64,000 bases of DNA from Streptomyces sp. NBC_01775 (GCF_035917675.1 NZ_CP109104.1:2790001-2854000), one strand, 5' to 3'. Positions 46,601 through 55,391 are shown, numbered from the stretch's first letter. Notes: generated by a model not told the origin, from the sequence alone. Numbers and translations: made by a program.

Positions 46601-47816
46601 CGTTCCGGTCCACCTCGATACGGGCGCCGTTGCGGTCCTGCCAGGACTCGACGGGAAGTCGTACGGTCGTGTCGTCCTGGGTGGGGCCCGGGTGCGCGAA
46701 GGTGCGCACGATGCCGGTGTCCGGGTCGGTGACCGTCATGACCCCGTCCGGCTTGCCGTCCCACTCCAGCGGCCAGCGCGGGCCTCTCTCCGGCAGGACG
46801 GGAGCGTCCGGCTCCGGCACCGGGTAGACAAGTCGCATGCCGTCCGCTGCCGCGAAGACCACGCCCTCCGCGTCGAGCTGGACCTGCTCGTCGAGCGTGG
46901 ACGTCCACGTCGGTCCGAAGCACACACCCGCGCGATACGAGGAAAGGTGCGTACGGGAGAACGTGAACGGGAGAGACGCGGGCAGCGAAAGGTCGGTCTG
47001 CTCCATCAGCATCGCGCCGGTCGCGACGTCGACCGGCTCCCCCTTGACCGGCGTCTCCTTGAACGACCGTGCGCTCGCGGGAATCAGGTCGTCCCGCAGC
47101 GAGGAGGGCCGCCGCAGCATCGGCGGCCTGGCCGCGGCGTTCACTGCGGCGAACGGGCCCATGGCGGCGCCGAACAGCGAGCCGGTCTTGGCTGCCTTGC
47201 TGACCTCATCCAGGCTGACGCCGTCCTGATTGCCCGCCAGTATCCGCATGGGCTGTGCGACAGCCAGGTCGAGGGCGGCGCTCTCCACTCCGGCGAACGC
47301 ATAGCCCGCCAGCACACCGGCGACGATCCGGGCCGCGGTGGCGGATATGGACACGCGCAGCGTGGCACCGAGAGCGATGATGCTGCGCGCGGCAGCGGTT
47401 GCGGCGAGGTCCGAGGCGCCGAGGGTGGGACCTGTCAGAAGGATGCCGCCGACGATGACCGAGGCGCTGATGCTGATCTCGGTCCACAACTGGGACATCG
47501 CCGTGTCGATCTCATCGGCGAGTTCGTCCAGCCCTTTGGCCATGGAGCGCGCGGACTTGGGGAGATCACGCAGCCATCCCTTGTCGCCCTCGCCGACATA
47601 GCGGGACCAGAACTTCTCGAACGCGTCGATGGCCTTACCGCTGTTGACGTCGATGATCGAGCGCGCGGAATGGTTCGTCGCAACCTTGACGTCATCGACG
47701 GTCTCGGCGAAGGCCCGCCACGCCTTGGCGGCCTCGCGGAGCTGGTCGGGGTCACCGTCGGGCCAGGTGAGGCCGATCTTCTCCAGGATCGACCGCGCCT
47801 CGTCCTCGATGCTCAC
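43608..47816 (-). CDS. Rhs/YD-repeat polymorphic toxin
   Basis: The protein is 1402 residues. An N-terminal helical WXG/LXG-like region (1-130) with two to three hydrophobic segments (115-225) precedes a DUF6531 domain ('GEPVDVATGAMLMEQTDLSL', about 259). Some 35 YD repeats follow, then the Rhs core ('GLNYNYFRYYDPATARYLTP', 'DPLGLA'). After it comes a 102-residue tip (about 1301-1402) with 'GREYQKHMARGDLATVPGKE', 'GGTRYVMPDPSGG' and the end 'DSNGDFQYFGRY'. I judge the tip a nuclease-like toxin of a family I cannot name. Its start overlaps the upstream WXG gene (ATGA). The tip is lower in GC than the core. Confidence 0.92.
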   Translation of the reverse strand: MSIEDEARSILEKIGLTWPDGDPDQLREAAKAWRAFAETVDDVKVATNHSARSIIDVNSGKAIDAFEKFWSRYVGEGDKGWLRDLPKSARSMAKGLDELADEIDTAMSQLWTEISISASVIVGGILLTGPTLGASDLAATAAARSIIALGATLRVSISATAARIVAGVLAGYAFAGVESAALDLAVAQPMRILAGNQDGVSLDEVSKAAKTGSLFGAAMGPFAAVNAAARPPMLRRPSSLRDDLIPASARSFKETPVKGEPVDVATGAMLMEQTDLSLPASLPFTFSRTHLSSYRAGVCFGPTWTSTLDEQVQLDAEGVVFAAADGMRLVYPVPEPDAPVLPERGPRWPLEWDGKPDGVMTVTDPDTGIVRTFAHPGPTQDDTTVRLPVESWQDRNGARIEVDRNADGVPTAIRHSGGYHLAVESEGQRVTALWLLDEEPSAYTLQDGPAGRPGTLVARYGYDAAGNLAEVVNSSGKALRFTYDDAGRMLVWQDRNGVWFRYEYDAVGRVVRTRGVDGIYDGTFAYDDPARTTTYTDSLGQRTVCRYDANGKVVAETDPLGHTTRTAWNERGTEPLSVADPLGRTTHYAYDADGNLTSVTLPDGSCASATYNELRQPLTVTEPGGGQWHHAYDELGNLTRTTDPAGARTVYRYNERGHLTAVTDALGHTRAIAPDRAGLPAAVTDALDHTTRVVRDTFGRVSEITDPLGHMTRMAWTPEGMPSWREDAEGGRETWTWDGEGNLLTHTDPAGHTTRHTPAPFDVPATRTEADGATYSFGYDTEMRLTTVTNPQGLHWRYEYDSAGRLVAETDFNGATLTYELDPAGQMLARTNAAGQTLSYTRDPLGRVTAQQDASTGAETTLAYDTAGELIRAANPDSEVTLTRDALGRVLTETVNGRTTSYAYDALGRRTRRTTPSGLTSTWTYDAEGRPLELATDHGALTFTHDAASRETERRCGDVVLSQTWDDADRLTIQAARAGGGSALLQHRTYTYRPDGHLTEITELATGTRRFDLDPVGRVTGVRAHGWRETYAYDTAGNVTSADAPAHESAGDRDIAGTLVHRAGRTTYAYDAAGRRTSTCRRLLNGQTRTWTYTWNAEDRLTHATTPHGTWTYTYDPMGRRTSKTGPDSSGLTFAWDGTRLAEQTTAEGNTTTWDYAPGTHRPLCQTDHTPLVRSKDESLLTKLKNPTATTPLFHAVLTDLTGTPTELVTPDGHVAWHPRTTLWGTPLPAPHDPPGPACPLRFPGQYADPETGLNYNYFRYYDPATARYLTPDPLGLEAAPNQHSYVNNPLAWVDPLGLAKCLDGMSQSGQRPAKGKRTHAGREYQKHMARGDLATVPGKELDSAGQDLLDDILTNSRSVQVPVTSGNFAGGTRYVMPDPSGGRGFGATFDSNGDFQYFGRY

Positions 47817-48244
47817 TTGCCGCCGCCCTTGGCCCCGCCGTCGCTGTGCTGATTCGAGATCTTGGTGAAGATGCCCTCGATCAGATCCTCGTTGTCGACG
47901 TGGCCGTCCTTCATGTCGTCGATCGCCTCGTGAATGCTGACGAGGCCGAGCACGAGCACGCCCGTGGTGCTCTCGATGGATTTCTGGTTCTTCTGGTACT
48001 TCTTCTCGAACTTCGCACCCGCCTCGTCCTCGCCCCAGGGCTTGCCCAGACCGTCCAGAGTGGTGACGAGGGTGGTGAGAGCGCGGCTGAGCTTCTTGCT
48101 CTGCTCGCCGAACACGGGCGCCGCCAGCTTGAGTTCGGGCACACCGATCCCCAGGACCGATCCGCCCTTCCCCGCACCGGCCCCGTAATCAGACGTGGTG
48201 TCATGATTGAGACGCATATGCGTGGAGTCGTCGGGGCGGGCCAT
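47813..48244 (-). CDS. WXG100/ESX-type protein of the Rhs operon
   Basis: This 143-residue helical protein has the actinobacterial WXG signature 'LGKPWGEDEAGAKFEKKY' (about 87). The start is the ATG 5 bases after AGGAGG; a longer frame upstream was rejected. It overlaps the Rhs gene start by four bases, so both are co-translated. Such proteins often act as adaptors that lead large toxins to a type VII-like secretion system. The EccC-type secretion genes are not in the window. Confidence 0.82.
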   Translation of the reverse strand: MARPDDSTHMRLNHDTTSDYGAGAGKGGSVLGIGVPELKLAAPVFGEQSKKLSRALTTLVTTLDGLGKPWGEDEAGAKFEKKYQKNQKSIESTTGVLVLGLVSIHEAIDDMKDGHVDNEDLIEGIFTKISNQHSDGGAKGGGK

Positions 48245-48501
48245 GAGGACCTCCTGGGGCGCTCGTTCGCAGTCGGCGGTCTGCGTGCGTGCGCTCTGTG
48301 TGCTGCGGTCTGCGTACGTACGGTCTGGGCGGTCTCGACGTCCCCGAACGTCGATCTCCCCTCCTCGCATATTCGAACTTCCGTATGCGGGAACGCCTGA
48401 GTGTAGTCATTCCGTCACTCCGGCAACAAACGTGTCCCACGCACTTTTCGCGACGCGACATGGCTCGCCACAGCGGGGCACGCCCACGCATCGGCGCCTC
48501 G

Positions 48502-49128
48502 TCAGCCCCGGACCGCGCGCCGCACCGTCAGCTTTTCCGTCGCCGGGACGCGCAGGGCGGGGCCCTCGTCCAGGGTGAGGACGATGGCGAGGGCGCCCGT
48601 GGCGAAGCGCTCGCCTCGCACGCCGCGCACCGTGTGCCACGCACCGCGAGCGTGTACGTGGTGGCCCGCGCACACGGTGACGGCCGAGGCTGTGACCTCG
48701 CCATCGTGGGCGGGGGCGCGTAGTTCGGCCCACACGGTTTTGCCCACGCCGCCCGGTCGGCGTTCCGTGCCCCATTGGTAGGCGAGCGCCTCCACGAGCA
48801 GCAGCCCGTACCCGCCCTCGTCGCCGGGCGCCGGCACTCTTGGCGCGGGGCGCCCCTCGCCCGCGTCGCCGACCTCCAGTCGTACGGCCGCCTCGTCCGG
48901 CCGTACCACCCGGACGGCGACCTGCCGGTCGCTCGGCGCGGGCGCCCGCACCGCGTTGGTCACCAGCTCCGACACGACCAGCTCCGCGTCCTCCGTCACC
49001 CCGGCGTCCACCTCCCACGCGGTGAGCACCGCCCGCACGAGGGCTCGCGCCCTCGCCACGCTTTGCCTGCCCCGGGGCAGGCGGCAGCTCGCCTCGTACG
49101 GCTCTCGGAGCTGGTCGTGCTGGGACAT
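48502..49128 (-). CDS. ATP-binding protein (anti-sigma-like HATPase), second set
   Basis: The protein is 208 residues. A GHKL ATPase fold has 'DAELVVSELVTNAVRAPAPS', 'VRLEVGDAGEGRPAPR' and 'DEGGYGLLLVEALAYQWGTE'. A C-terminal extension of about 45 residues ('LTLDEGPALRVPATEKLTV') is absent from the first set's ATPase. The ATG follows GGGAG at 5 bases. It is divergent from the HTH gene, giving the WhiJ-type layout again. The same C-terminal extension reappears as a remnant at 61.1-61.3 kb. Confidence 0.8.
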   Translation of the reverse strand: MSQHDQLREPYEASCRLPRGRQSVARARALVRAVLTAWEVDAGVTEDAELVVSELVTNAVRAPAPSDRQVAVRVVRPDEAAVRLEVGDAGEGRPAPRVPAPGDEGGYGLLLVEALAYQWGTERRPGGVGKTVWAELRAPAHDGEVTASAVTVCAGHHVHARGAWHTVRGVRGERFATGALAIVLTLDEGPALRVPATEKLTVRRAVRG

Positions 49129-49313
49129 GGCGGCTCCCTGATGGGTGGGCGCGGGGTGAACTCTCCGCTGCGCGGGCTTGTTCGCCCTGCGCACCGTCAC
49201 AGAGTGCCGACGAATCCGAACCGTGTGCAACGTTACTTCGAGGATTGCTACATGAATCACCCGATCGTGGTTCCTTGTTACGTCACCCAACCGCCCCTGG
49301 TACAAGGGTCGTT

Positions 49314-50201
49314 ATGACTACGAGGAGCAGTACCGTCCGTCCGTCGACCGTTCTCGGGCGCCAGCTCGGCGACGAGCTGCGCAGGCTTCGCGAGGCAGCG
49401 GGGAAGTCCACCGCTGACGCGGCAGAAGCCGCCGACTGCACGAAGGCGAAGATCAGCCGCATCGAGAACGGGCGCGTTCCCGTGCGGCTGCCGGACCTCG
49501 ATGCGCTGCTCCACGCATACGGCGTGAAGGAATCGACCTTGCGCGAACGGCTCACGTCCCTCGCCCGCAGGGCCAACCGGCGCCGTCGCGAAGGCTGGTG
49601 GAACCAGTACGGCTCGGTCCTGGAGGACACGTACCGCGACTACATCACTCTCGAAGCCATCGCGGACTCGGTCCGCACGTTCCAGGCTCAGCTTGTGCCG
49701 GGGCTCCTTCAGACCGCCGACTACGCCCGCGCGGTCGCTGTCGCCTCCCAGCACTGGCAGGAGGCCGACGAGATCGAGCAGTTCGTCACCACCCGGCTCA
49801 CCCGTCAGGAACGTCTGACGGACGAACCGTCCCTCCGAGTCTGGGCCGTTCTCTCGGAAGCGGTGCTGATGCAACAGGTCGGTGGCCCGACCGTCATGCG
49901 GGACCAGTTGGCGCACCTCGCCTCGATGGCGGAGCTGCCGAACGTCACGGTGCAGGTCCTGCCGTTCGACCGTGGAGCGCATCCGAGTATGTTCGGGCCG
50001 TACGTGGTACTGGGATTTCCACAAGAGGCAGCACTGAATGTGGTGTTGACGGACAACCCGACCGGCTCCATGTGGCTGGAGCAGGAGCATGAAGTCGTGC
50101 GATACAGCGATCTGTTCGACTCCGCACGCACCGGTTCGCTGTCCCCGGTGGAGTCCTGTGCCCTCATCAAGCGCAGGGCCAAGGAGCACAGAACATCATG
50201 A
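49314..50201 (+). CDS. XRE-type HTH regulator with DUF5753 domain, second set
   Basis: The protein is 295 residues. The N-terminal HTH is 'GDELRRLREAAGKSTADAAE' with 'KAKISRIENGR'. The DUF5753 domain carries 'QLVPGLLQTADYARAVAVAS' and 'VTVQVLPFDRGAHPSMFGP'. The ATG is 5 bases after AAGGG. The stop overlaps the DUF397 start (ATGA). It is a paralogue of the regulator at 7.0-7.9 kb but clearly diverged, so each probably has its own targets. Confidence 0.9.
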   Translation: MTTRSSTVRPSTVLGRQLGDELRRLREAAGKSTADAAEAADCTKAKISRIENGRVPVRLPDLDALLHAYGVKESTLRERLTSLARRANRRRREGWWNQYGSVLEDTYRDYITLEAIADSVRTFQAQLVPGLLQTADYARAVAVASQHWQEADEIEQFVTTRLTRQERLTDEPSLRVWAVLSEAVLMQQVGGPTVMRDQLAHLASMAELPNVTVQVLPFDRGAHPSMFGPYVVLGFPQEAALNVVLTDNPTGSMWLEQEHEVVRYSDLFDSARTGSLSPVESCALIKRRAKEHRTS

Positions 50202-50404
50202 CCAACGCACGCCACGACCACACCGACCTCACAGCCGCGTCATGGCGGACGAGCACCTATAGCGGCGGGAACAACGAGTGCGTGGAGGTCGCCATCAACC
50301 TCCCCCACAGCGTCCCCGTCCGCGACACCAAGAACAAAGGTGCGGGCCCCATCCTGCGGATTGCGCACGGCAGTTGGGCGGCGTTCCTGGCGGGCCTCAG
50401 ATAG
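50198..50404 (+). CDS. DUF397 protein, second set
   Basis: This 68-residue protein has the canonical motifs 'WRTSTYSGGNNECVEVA', 'VPVRDTKN' and 'HGSWAAFL'. Its ATG overlaps the HTH stop. The next gene begins within 15 bases; a GTG at 50404 even overlaps this gene's TAG. Confidence 0.9.
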   Translation: MTNARHDHTDLTAASWRTSTYSGGNNECVEVAINLPHSVPVRDTKNKGAGPILRIAHGSWAAFLAGLR

Positions 50405-50418
50405 TGGTGGCGGGTGCC

Positions 50419-51900
50419 ATGGAGAAACACGGGGCCGGCCGCGCGCAGCGCGTCGGCATCGGCGGGATGGCCATCGAGTCCAGCGGATTCTGTCCGCACC
50501 GCACCAGTTACGAGGACTTCCGCGTCACCCGTGGCGCGGACCTGCTGGGGCGCTACGCCTGGACGGGTCCGGCCGACCCGATGGCCGCCGACGTCGAGTG
50601 GGTGCCGCTGGTGCACGCGGTCGCGCTGCCCGGGGGGCCGGTCGAGCTGGAGACGTTCGGGCGGATCCGTGACGAACTCGTCGGCCGCATACGTGAGGCC
50701 GGCCCCCTCGACGGGATCGTCTACGACATCCACGGCGCCATGAGCGTGTTCGGCCTCACCGACGCCGAGGCCGAACTGACCGCCGCCGTCCGGGAGGCGG
50801 CCGGGCCCGACACCCTGATCTCCGCGGCGATGGACCCGCACGGCAACGTCTCCCACGAGTTCGCCCGCCATCTCGACCTGCTCACCGCGCACCGCCTCGC
50901 CCCGCACGAGGACGCCTGGGAGACGCGGGAGCGCGCCGCGCGCAACCTCGTCGACCGCCTCACCAGCGGCGCGGGCCGCCCGCACCGCGCCTGGGTGCAG
51001 GTGCCGGTGCTGCTGCCCGGCGAGAAGACCAGCACCCGGCTGGAGCCCGCCAAGTCCCTCTACGGCTCGCTGGCCTCCGTCGAGGCGCTGGAGGGGATCA
51101 CGGACGCGGCGGTCTGGGTGGGCTACGCCTGGGCGGACGAGCCGCGCTGCCGCGCCGCCGTGGTCGTCACCGGCGACGACGCCGAACTCGCCCTGGCCCA
51201 GGCCGCCATGCTGGCCCGTCGCTACTGGGAGGCGCGGCACGACTTCACCTTCGTCGGGCCCACCGGGCAGCTGGACGAGTGCGTCGCCAAGGCGGTCGCC
51301 GCCACGGCCCGCCCGTTCCTGATCAGCGACTCGGGCGACAACCCCACAGCGGGCGGCGCCGGCGACCTCGCGTACGCGCTCAGCCGGCTGCTGGCGCACG
51401 AGGACCTCGCCTCGGGCCGGGCGACGGCCCTGCACCCGGGCATCACCGATCCGGCCGCTGTCGACGCCTGCTTCGCGGCGGGCCGGGGCGCACGGGTCAC
51501 CCTGCGCGTCGGCGGCCGAGTGAGCGCGGGTACGGGGCCGCACGCCGAGCCGTACGAGCTGACCGGCGAGGTGGTCTCGCTCCAAGTCCTCGACGGCTGC
51601 CGGGCGGCGGGCGTCCGGCGGGGCGGCGTCACAGCGGTCCTCACCGAGCGCCGCAAGCCGTTCCACACCCTGGCCGACTTCGGCGAACTGGACCCGCGCG
51701 CCTACGACCTGGTCGTCGTCAAGCTCGGCTACCTGGAGCCGGAGCTGTACGAGATGGCTGCCGGCTGGCTCCTCGCGCTGACCCCCGGCGGCGTCGACCA
51801 GGACCTGCCGCGCCTGGGCCATCACCGCGTCATCCGGCCTCTCTACCCCTTCGACGACGCGGACTTCACCGATCCGGAACTGGTGCCGGTGCTGTTGTGA
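50419..51900 (+). CDS. M81 family metallopeptidase (MlrC-like)
   Basis: This 493-residue protein of the MlrC family, named for cleavage of linearised microcystin, uses zinc. Seen: 'IGGMAIESSGFCPHRTSYED', 'IVYDIHGAMSVFGL', 'LISAAMDPHGNVSHEFARHL' (Asp and His ligands) and 'DSGDNPTAGGAGDLAYALSR'. The natural substrate in Streptomyces is unknown. Start: ATG 50419; a GTG at 50404 overlapping the DUF397 stop is possible, and either suggests read-through from the WhiJ-type pair. Its last 35 bases overlap the convergent HAD gene. Confidence 0.82.
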   Translation: MEKHGAGRAQRVGIGGMAIESSGFCPHRTSYEDFRVTRGADLLGRYAWTGPADPMAADVEWVPLVHAVALPGGPVELETFGRIRDELVGRIREAGPLDGIVYDIHGAMSVFGLTDAEAELTAAVREAAGPDTLISAAMDPHGNVSHEFARHLDLLTAHRLAPHEDAWETRERAARNLVDRLTSGAGRPHRAWVQVPVLLPGEKTSTRLEPAKSLYGSLASVEALEGITDAAVWVGYAWADEPRCRAAVVVTGDDAELALAQAAMLARRYWEARHDFTFVGPTGQLDECVAKAVAATARPFLISDSGDNPTAGGAGDLAYALSRLLAHEDLASGRATALHPGITDPAAVDACFAAGRGARVTLRVGGRVSAGTGPHAEPYELTGEVVSLQVLDGCRAAGVRRGGVTAVLTERRKPFHTLADFGELDPRAYDLVVVKLGYLEPELYEMAAGWLLALTPGGVDQDLPRLGHHRVIRPLYPFDDADFTDPELVPVLL

Positions 51901-52600
51901 AGGGTGCTGCTGTGAACGGTGCCGCCCCGGGGGATGCGGGCGGCGGCCACGCGGCCAGCGCCGGGTCGTCCAGCCCGGTGACGTACGCGTGCGCTCCCGG
52001 GCAGGTGGCGGGGGTACCGATCCCGATGACCGTCAACCCGGCGGAGGCCGCAGCGCGGATGCCCAGCGCGGTGTCCTCCACGGCGACCGCCTCGCCGGGC
52101 GGTACGCCGAGGGCCGCGCAGGCGGCGGCGTACACATCGGGCGCGGGCTTGGGACGCGCCACCTCGTCCCCGGCGACGGTGACCGGGACCAGCGCGGCCA
52201 GGCCGCCCTTGGCGAGCGTCTTGTCGAGCAGGGCGCGGAAGCTGTTGCTGGCGATGGCGACGGGGAGAACGGCGGCGGCGCGCCGTACGGCGTCCAGCGC
52301 CCCGGGCAGCGGACGCGCCGCCGTGCCGACGGCGGCGACCAGTTCGGCGTTCAGCTCCTCGCTCAGCGCGGGCGCGCTTCCGCCCAGTTCGCGGACGAGC
52401 ACCTCGCCCGCGTCGTCCACCGCCACCCCGGTCAGCGCGGTGCGCAGCGCGTCGGGGCAGCGGCGGTCGCGGCGCGCGAACATCGCGTCGTAGGCCATGT
52501 CCGCGCACGGCAGGGTGTCCATGAGCGTGCCGTCGCAGTCGAAGACGACGGCACGGGGGCGCGGCAGCGCGGCGACGGGGACGGGGATGAGGGCGCTCAC
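51866..52600 (-). CDS. HAD-superfamily sugar phosphatase
   Basis: The protein is 244 residues. HAD motif I is 'VVFDCDGTLMDT', motif II 'PVAIASNSFRALL', and motif III with IV 'GDEVARPKPAPDVYAAAC' and 'AVEDTALGIRAAASAG'. The C1 cap places it with beta-phosphoglucomutase-like phosphatases. The GTG start overlaps the aldolase stop (GTGA), so it is the last gene of the PTS sugar operon and likely works on one of its sugar phosphates. The 3' end overlaps the M81 gene. Confidence 0.82.
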   Translation of the reverse strand: MSALIPVPVAALPRPRAVVFDCDGTLMDTLPCADMAYDAMFARRDRRCPDALRTALTGVAVDDAGEVLVRELGGSAPALSEELNAELVAAVGTAARPLPGALDAVRRAAAVLPVAIASNSFRALLDKTLAKGGLAALVPVTVAGDEVARPKPAPDVYAAACAALGVPPGEAVAVEDTALGIRAAASAGLTVIGIGTPATCPGAHAYVTGLDDPALAAWPPPASPGAAPFTAAPFTTAPAPVPDR

Positions 52601-53460
52601 TTGGTGACCTCCCCCTCCACGGCGGGGGCGTCCACGGCGGGGGCGCCGCTCAGCAGCGCCGTCAGCCGGGCGACCTCTTCCGCGACCGCCTCGCGGCCCG
52701 GCGCGAGGTACTTGCGCGGATCGACCAGGTCGGGGCGTGCGTCCAGCGCTTCGCGCACGGCACGCGTGAAGCGGATGTTGAGGTGCGTCGACATGTTGAT
52801 TTTCGTCATCCCGGCGGTGACGGCCTCGGCGAGATCCTCGTCGCTCACCCCGGACGAGCCGTGCAGCACCAGCGGTACGTCCAGCGCGGCGCGCAGCCGC
52901 CGGATGAGGGCGAAGTCGAGCGCGGCGTCGCGGGTGCGCATCGCGTGCGAGCTGCCGACGGCGACGGCGAGCGCGTCCACGCCGGTCGCGGCGACGTACG
53001 CCGCCGCCTCGTCGGGGTCGGTACGCGCCCCCGGCGCGTGCACCCCGTCCTTCCCGCCGACCTCGCCCAGCTCGGCCTCGACCCACACGCCGCGGGCGTG
53101 GCACGCGGCGACGACCTCGGCGGTCGCCCGGACGTTCGCCTCGTACTCCAGGGCCGAGGCGTCGAACATCACGGACTGGAGCCCGAGTTCGACGGCCTCC
53201 TCGACCAGGGCCGGGTCCGTCGCGTGATCGAGATGCACGGCGGCGGGGACCGCCGCGCGGTCCGCGGCCTGGAGGGCCGCGGCGGCCAGGGGGGCGAGGG
53301 CGCCGTGGTAGCGCACGGCGTTCTCGCTGATCTGGAGGATGACGGGGCGCCCGGCGCGGGCGGCTCCGCCGAGGATGGCTGTGATGTGTTCGAGCTGGAT
53401 GATGTTGAAGGCCGGGATCGGGCCCTTGGCGACGAGGTCGGGGGTGGGGGTGAGTGGCAT
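52597..53460 (-). CDS. Class II fructose/tagatose-bisphosphate aldolase (GatY-like)
   Basis: This 287-residue zinc aldolase shows 'PIPAFNIIQLEHITAILGGA', 'VPAAVHLDHATDPALVEEAV' (catalytic Asp and zinc His), 'VEAELGEVGGKDGV' and 'PLVLHGSSGVSDEDL' (zinc His, phosphate loop). It splits ketose-1,6-bisphosphate into triose phosphates. The GatY/KbaY-like size leaves tagatose- and fructose-bisphosphate as candidates. It is 55 bases downstream of the phosphofructokinase gene and ends in overlap with the HAD gene. Confidence 0.85.
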   Translation of the reverse strand: MPLTPTPDLVAKGPIPAFNIIQLEHITAILGGAARAGRPVILQISENAVRYHGALAPLAAAALQAADRAAVPAAVHLDHATDPALVEEAVELGLQSVMFDASALEYEANVRATAEVVAACHARGVWVEAELGEVGGKDGVHAPGARTDPDEAAAYVAATGVDALAVAVGSSHAMRTRDAALDFALIRRLRAALDVPLVLHGSSGVSDEDLAEAVTAGMTKINMSTHLNIRFTRAVREALDARPDLVDPRKYLAPGREAVAEEVARLTALLSGAPAVDAPAVEGEVTK

Positions 53461-53515
53461 GGCGCTGCTCCAGTGGATGAGGTGAGTCGATGTCTGCCCC
53501 TGCCCGGGGGAAATC

Positions 53516-54481
53516 TCAATCGAGGGTCAGCGCACGACGCCGGTCGACCTCGTCGTGGACGCGGAGTGCGAACCCCGCGTCATCGATGTGGGCCCCCAGC
53601 AACGTCCCGGCGCGCATGATCGCGCCGGAGGCCCAGCGCAGGGCCTCGCGCAGTGCGTCGGGTCCCGCGCCACCGGCCCCCAGGAAGCCGGCGAGCAGCG
53701 CGTCCCCCGCCCCCACTGTGTTCTGGGGCCGCAGCACCCGCGCCTCGGCGTGCACCGCCTCCGCCTCCCGCTCGACGAGGAGCACTCCGTCGACTCCGAG
53801 GCTGGCCAGGACCGTTCCGGCGCCGGCGTCCTGGAGGCGCCGGGCTGCGTCCAGCGCGTCGCCGAGCGTCCGTACGGACGCGGGAGCGCCCACCGCCCCC
53901 GCCGCCTCCGCGAGTTCGTGGACGTTCGGCTTGATCAGGTCGGGCGAGCGCCGGATCGCGGTGGCCAGCGCGGGGCCCGAGCTGTCGACCGCGACCCGGG
54001 CGACGGCTCCCGAGCCGCGCACCCCGTCCAGGAGCCGGGCGTAGAAGTCGGGGGCGACACCGCGCGGCAGGCTGCCGGCCGCGAGCAGCCAGCCGGCGTC
54101 CTGGGCGGCCTTCGCGGTGCCCTCCAAGAGGGCGACCGTCTCGTCGGAGGACAGCTCGGGGCCGGGCTCGTTGACCTTGGTCACCCGCCCGCCGGCCTCG
54201 ACGATGGTGACGTTGCTGCGCACCGGGCCCTCCACGGGCACCCCGGTGAACTCCAGCCCGGCCTGGTCCAGCATCTGGGCGAGCACCGCACCGTCGGGGC
54301 CGCCGAGCGGGAGCACCGCGCGGGTCGGCCGGTGCTGGGCGTGGAGCGCGAGGGAGACGTTGATGCCCTTGCCGCTGGGCTCCAGGCCGCAGGGCGCGGA
54401 GCGGTTGACCTCGCCGGGGACGTACTCGGGCACCGTCAGGGTGCGGTCGATGCTCGGGTTGGGGGTGAGGGTGACGATCAT
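53516..54481 (-). CDS. fruK: 1-Phosphofructokinase (PfkB family)
   Basis: This 321-residue PfkB-family kinase turns the 1-phospho sugar delivered by the PTS into a 1,6-bisphosphate. Motifs: 'LEPSGKGINVSLAL' near the N-terminus and 'RPQNTVGAGDALLAGFLGAG' (catalytic Asp) near the C-terminus. The ATG overlaps the stop of the DeoR gene (ATGA). The substrate is inferred from the fructose-type PTS upstream; tagatose-6-phosphate kinases share the family. Confidence 0.88.
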   Translation of the reverse strand: MIVTLTPNPSIDRTLTVPEYVPGEVNRSAPCGLEPSGKGINVSLALHAQHRPTRAVLPLGGPDGAVLAQMLDQAGLEFTGVPVEGPVRSNVTIVEAGGRVTKVNEPGPELSSDETVALLEGTAKAAQDAGWLLAAGSLPRGVAPDFYARLLDGVRGSGAVARVAVDSSGPALATAIRRSPDLIKPNVHELAEAAGAVGAPASVRTLGDALDAARRLQDAGAGTVLASLGVDGVLLVEREAEAVHAEARVLRPQNTVGAGDALLAGFLGAGGAGPDALREALRWASGAIMRAGTLLGAHIDDAGFALRVHDEVDRRRALTLD

Positions 54482-55326
54482 GCGCGGAGGATCTCCCGGA
54501 TTCCGGCGTCGGTGAGCTGTGCCGCGTCCTTGTCGGACAGCCCGGTGTCCGTGATGAGCAGGTCGATGTCGGACAGTTCCGCGTACTGGTAGAGCCGTTC
54601 CCTGCCGACCTTGTGGTGGTCGGCCAGCAGGACGCGGCGGCGCGCTGTGCGGTACATCAGCCGCTTGATGGCGGCCTCCGAGGTGTCGGGCGTGCTCAGG
54701 CCGCGCTCCACGGAGATGGCGTTGGTGCCCAGGAAGGCGACGTCGACCCGGATTTCGGAAAGGGTGCGCATCGCCCAGTGGTCGACCTCGGCCAGCGTGC
54801 GGGCGCGCACCCTGCCGCCGAGCGTGTGCACGTCCAGCCGGGGCTTGCCGACGAGGGTGAGGGCGAGGGGCAGCGTGTTGGTGAAGACGGTCAGTTCGCG
54901 GTCGCCGGGGAACATCTCGGCGAGACACGCGGTGGTGGACCCGGCGTCGAGGAGCACCGAGCCCTCGGCCGGCACATGTTCGAGCGCGGCCTGGGCGATA
55001 CGGCGCTTCTCGCGCTGGTATCCGGTGCGTTCGGCGGTGGGCGGCTCCAGGGAGAGGCTCTCGGCGGGTACGGCCCCGCCGTGCTGACGCCGCAACAGGC
55101 CCTGGCGCTCCAGCAGGACGAGGTCGCGCCGGATGGTCTCCGCCGAGACGCCCAGCCGCTCGGCGGTCTCGGCGGCGTCCAGCCGTCCTTCCACGCGCAC
55201 GGCGCGCAGGAGGGCCTGCTGCCGCTCGGCGGCGTACTGCTGCCTGCTCGCGCCGGACGCCCCGGAGGGGCTGGACGCGCCGTGCTGCGCGGCATCGGCG
55301 TCGGCGACGGCATCGGCATCGCTCAT
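54478..55326 (-). CDS. DeoR-family repressor of the sugar operon
   Basis: This 282-residue DeoR-type regulator has an N-terminal winged helix ('RLDAAETAERLGVSAETIRR') and a sugar-phosphate isomerase-like effector domain ('VLLDAGSTTACLAEMF', 'LGGRVRARTLAEVDHWA'). A low-complexity Ala/Ser/Asp head precedes residue 28. The ATG follows AGGAG at 8 bases. It is within the PTS operon and probably represses it until a phosphorylated sugar (fructose-1-phosphate type) is made. A strong dyad at 57476-57497 is the likely operator. Confidence 0.85.
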   Translation of the reverse strand: MSDADAVADADAAQHGASSPSGASGASRQQYAAERQQALLRAVRVEGRLDAAETAERLGVSAETIRRDLVLLERQGLLRRQHGGAVPAESLSLEPPTAERTGYQREKRRIAQAALEHVPAEGSVLLDAGSTTACLAEMFPGDRELTVFTNTLPLALTLVGKPRLDVHTLGGRVRARTLAEVDHWAMRTLSEIRVDVAFLGTNAISVERGLSTPDTSEAAIKRLMYRTARRRVLLADHHKVGRERLYQYAELSDIDLLITDTGLSDKDAAQLTDAGIREILRA

Positions 55327-55391
55327 GTGCGGGGCTCCTGTTCGAGAGGGCTCAGGCGTGCGCCGGTCGGGTGCCGACGGGCACGCGAGGC

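Noticed and set aside
43608..47816. YD repeats considered as DNA-level tandem repeats
   Set aside because: The repetition is at protein level (YD motifs every 20-22 residues); the DNA copies are too diverged to be a DNA repeat.
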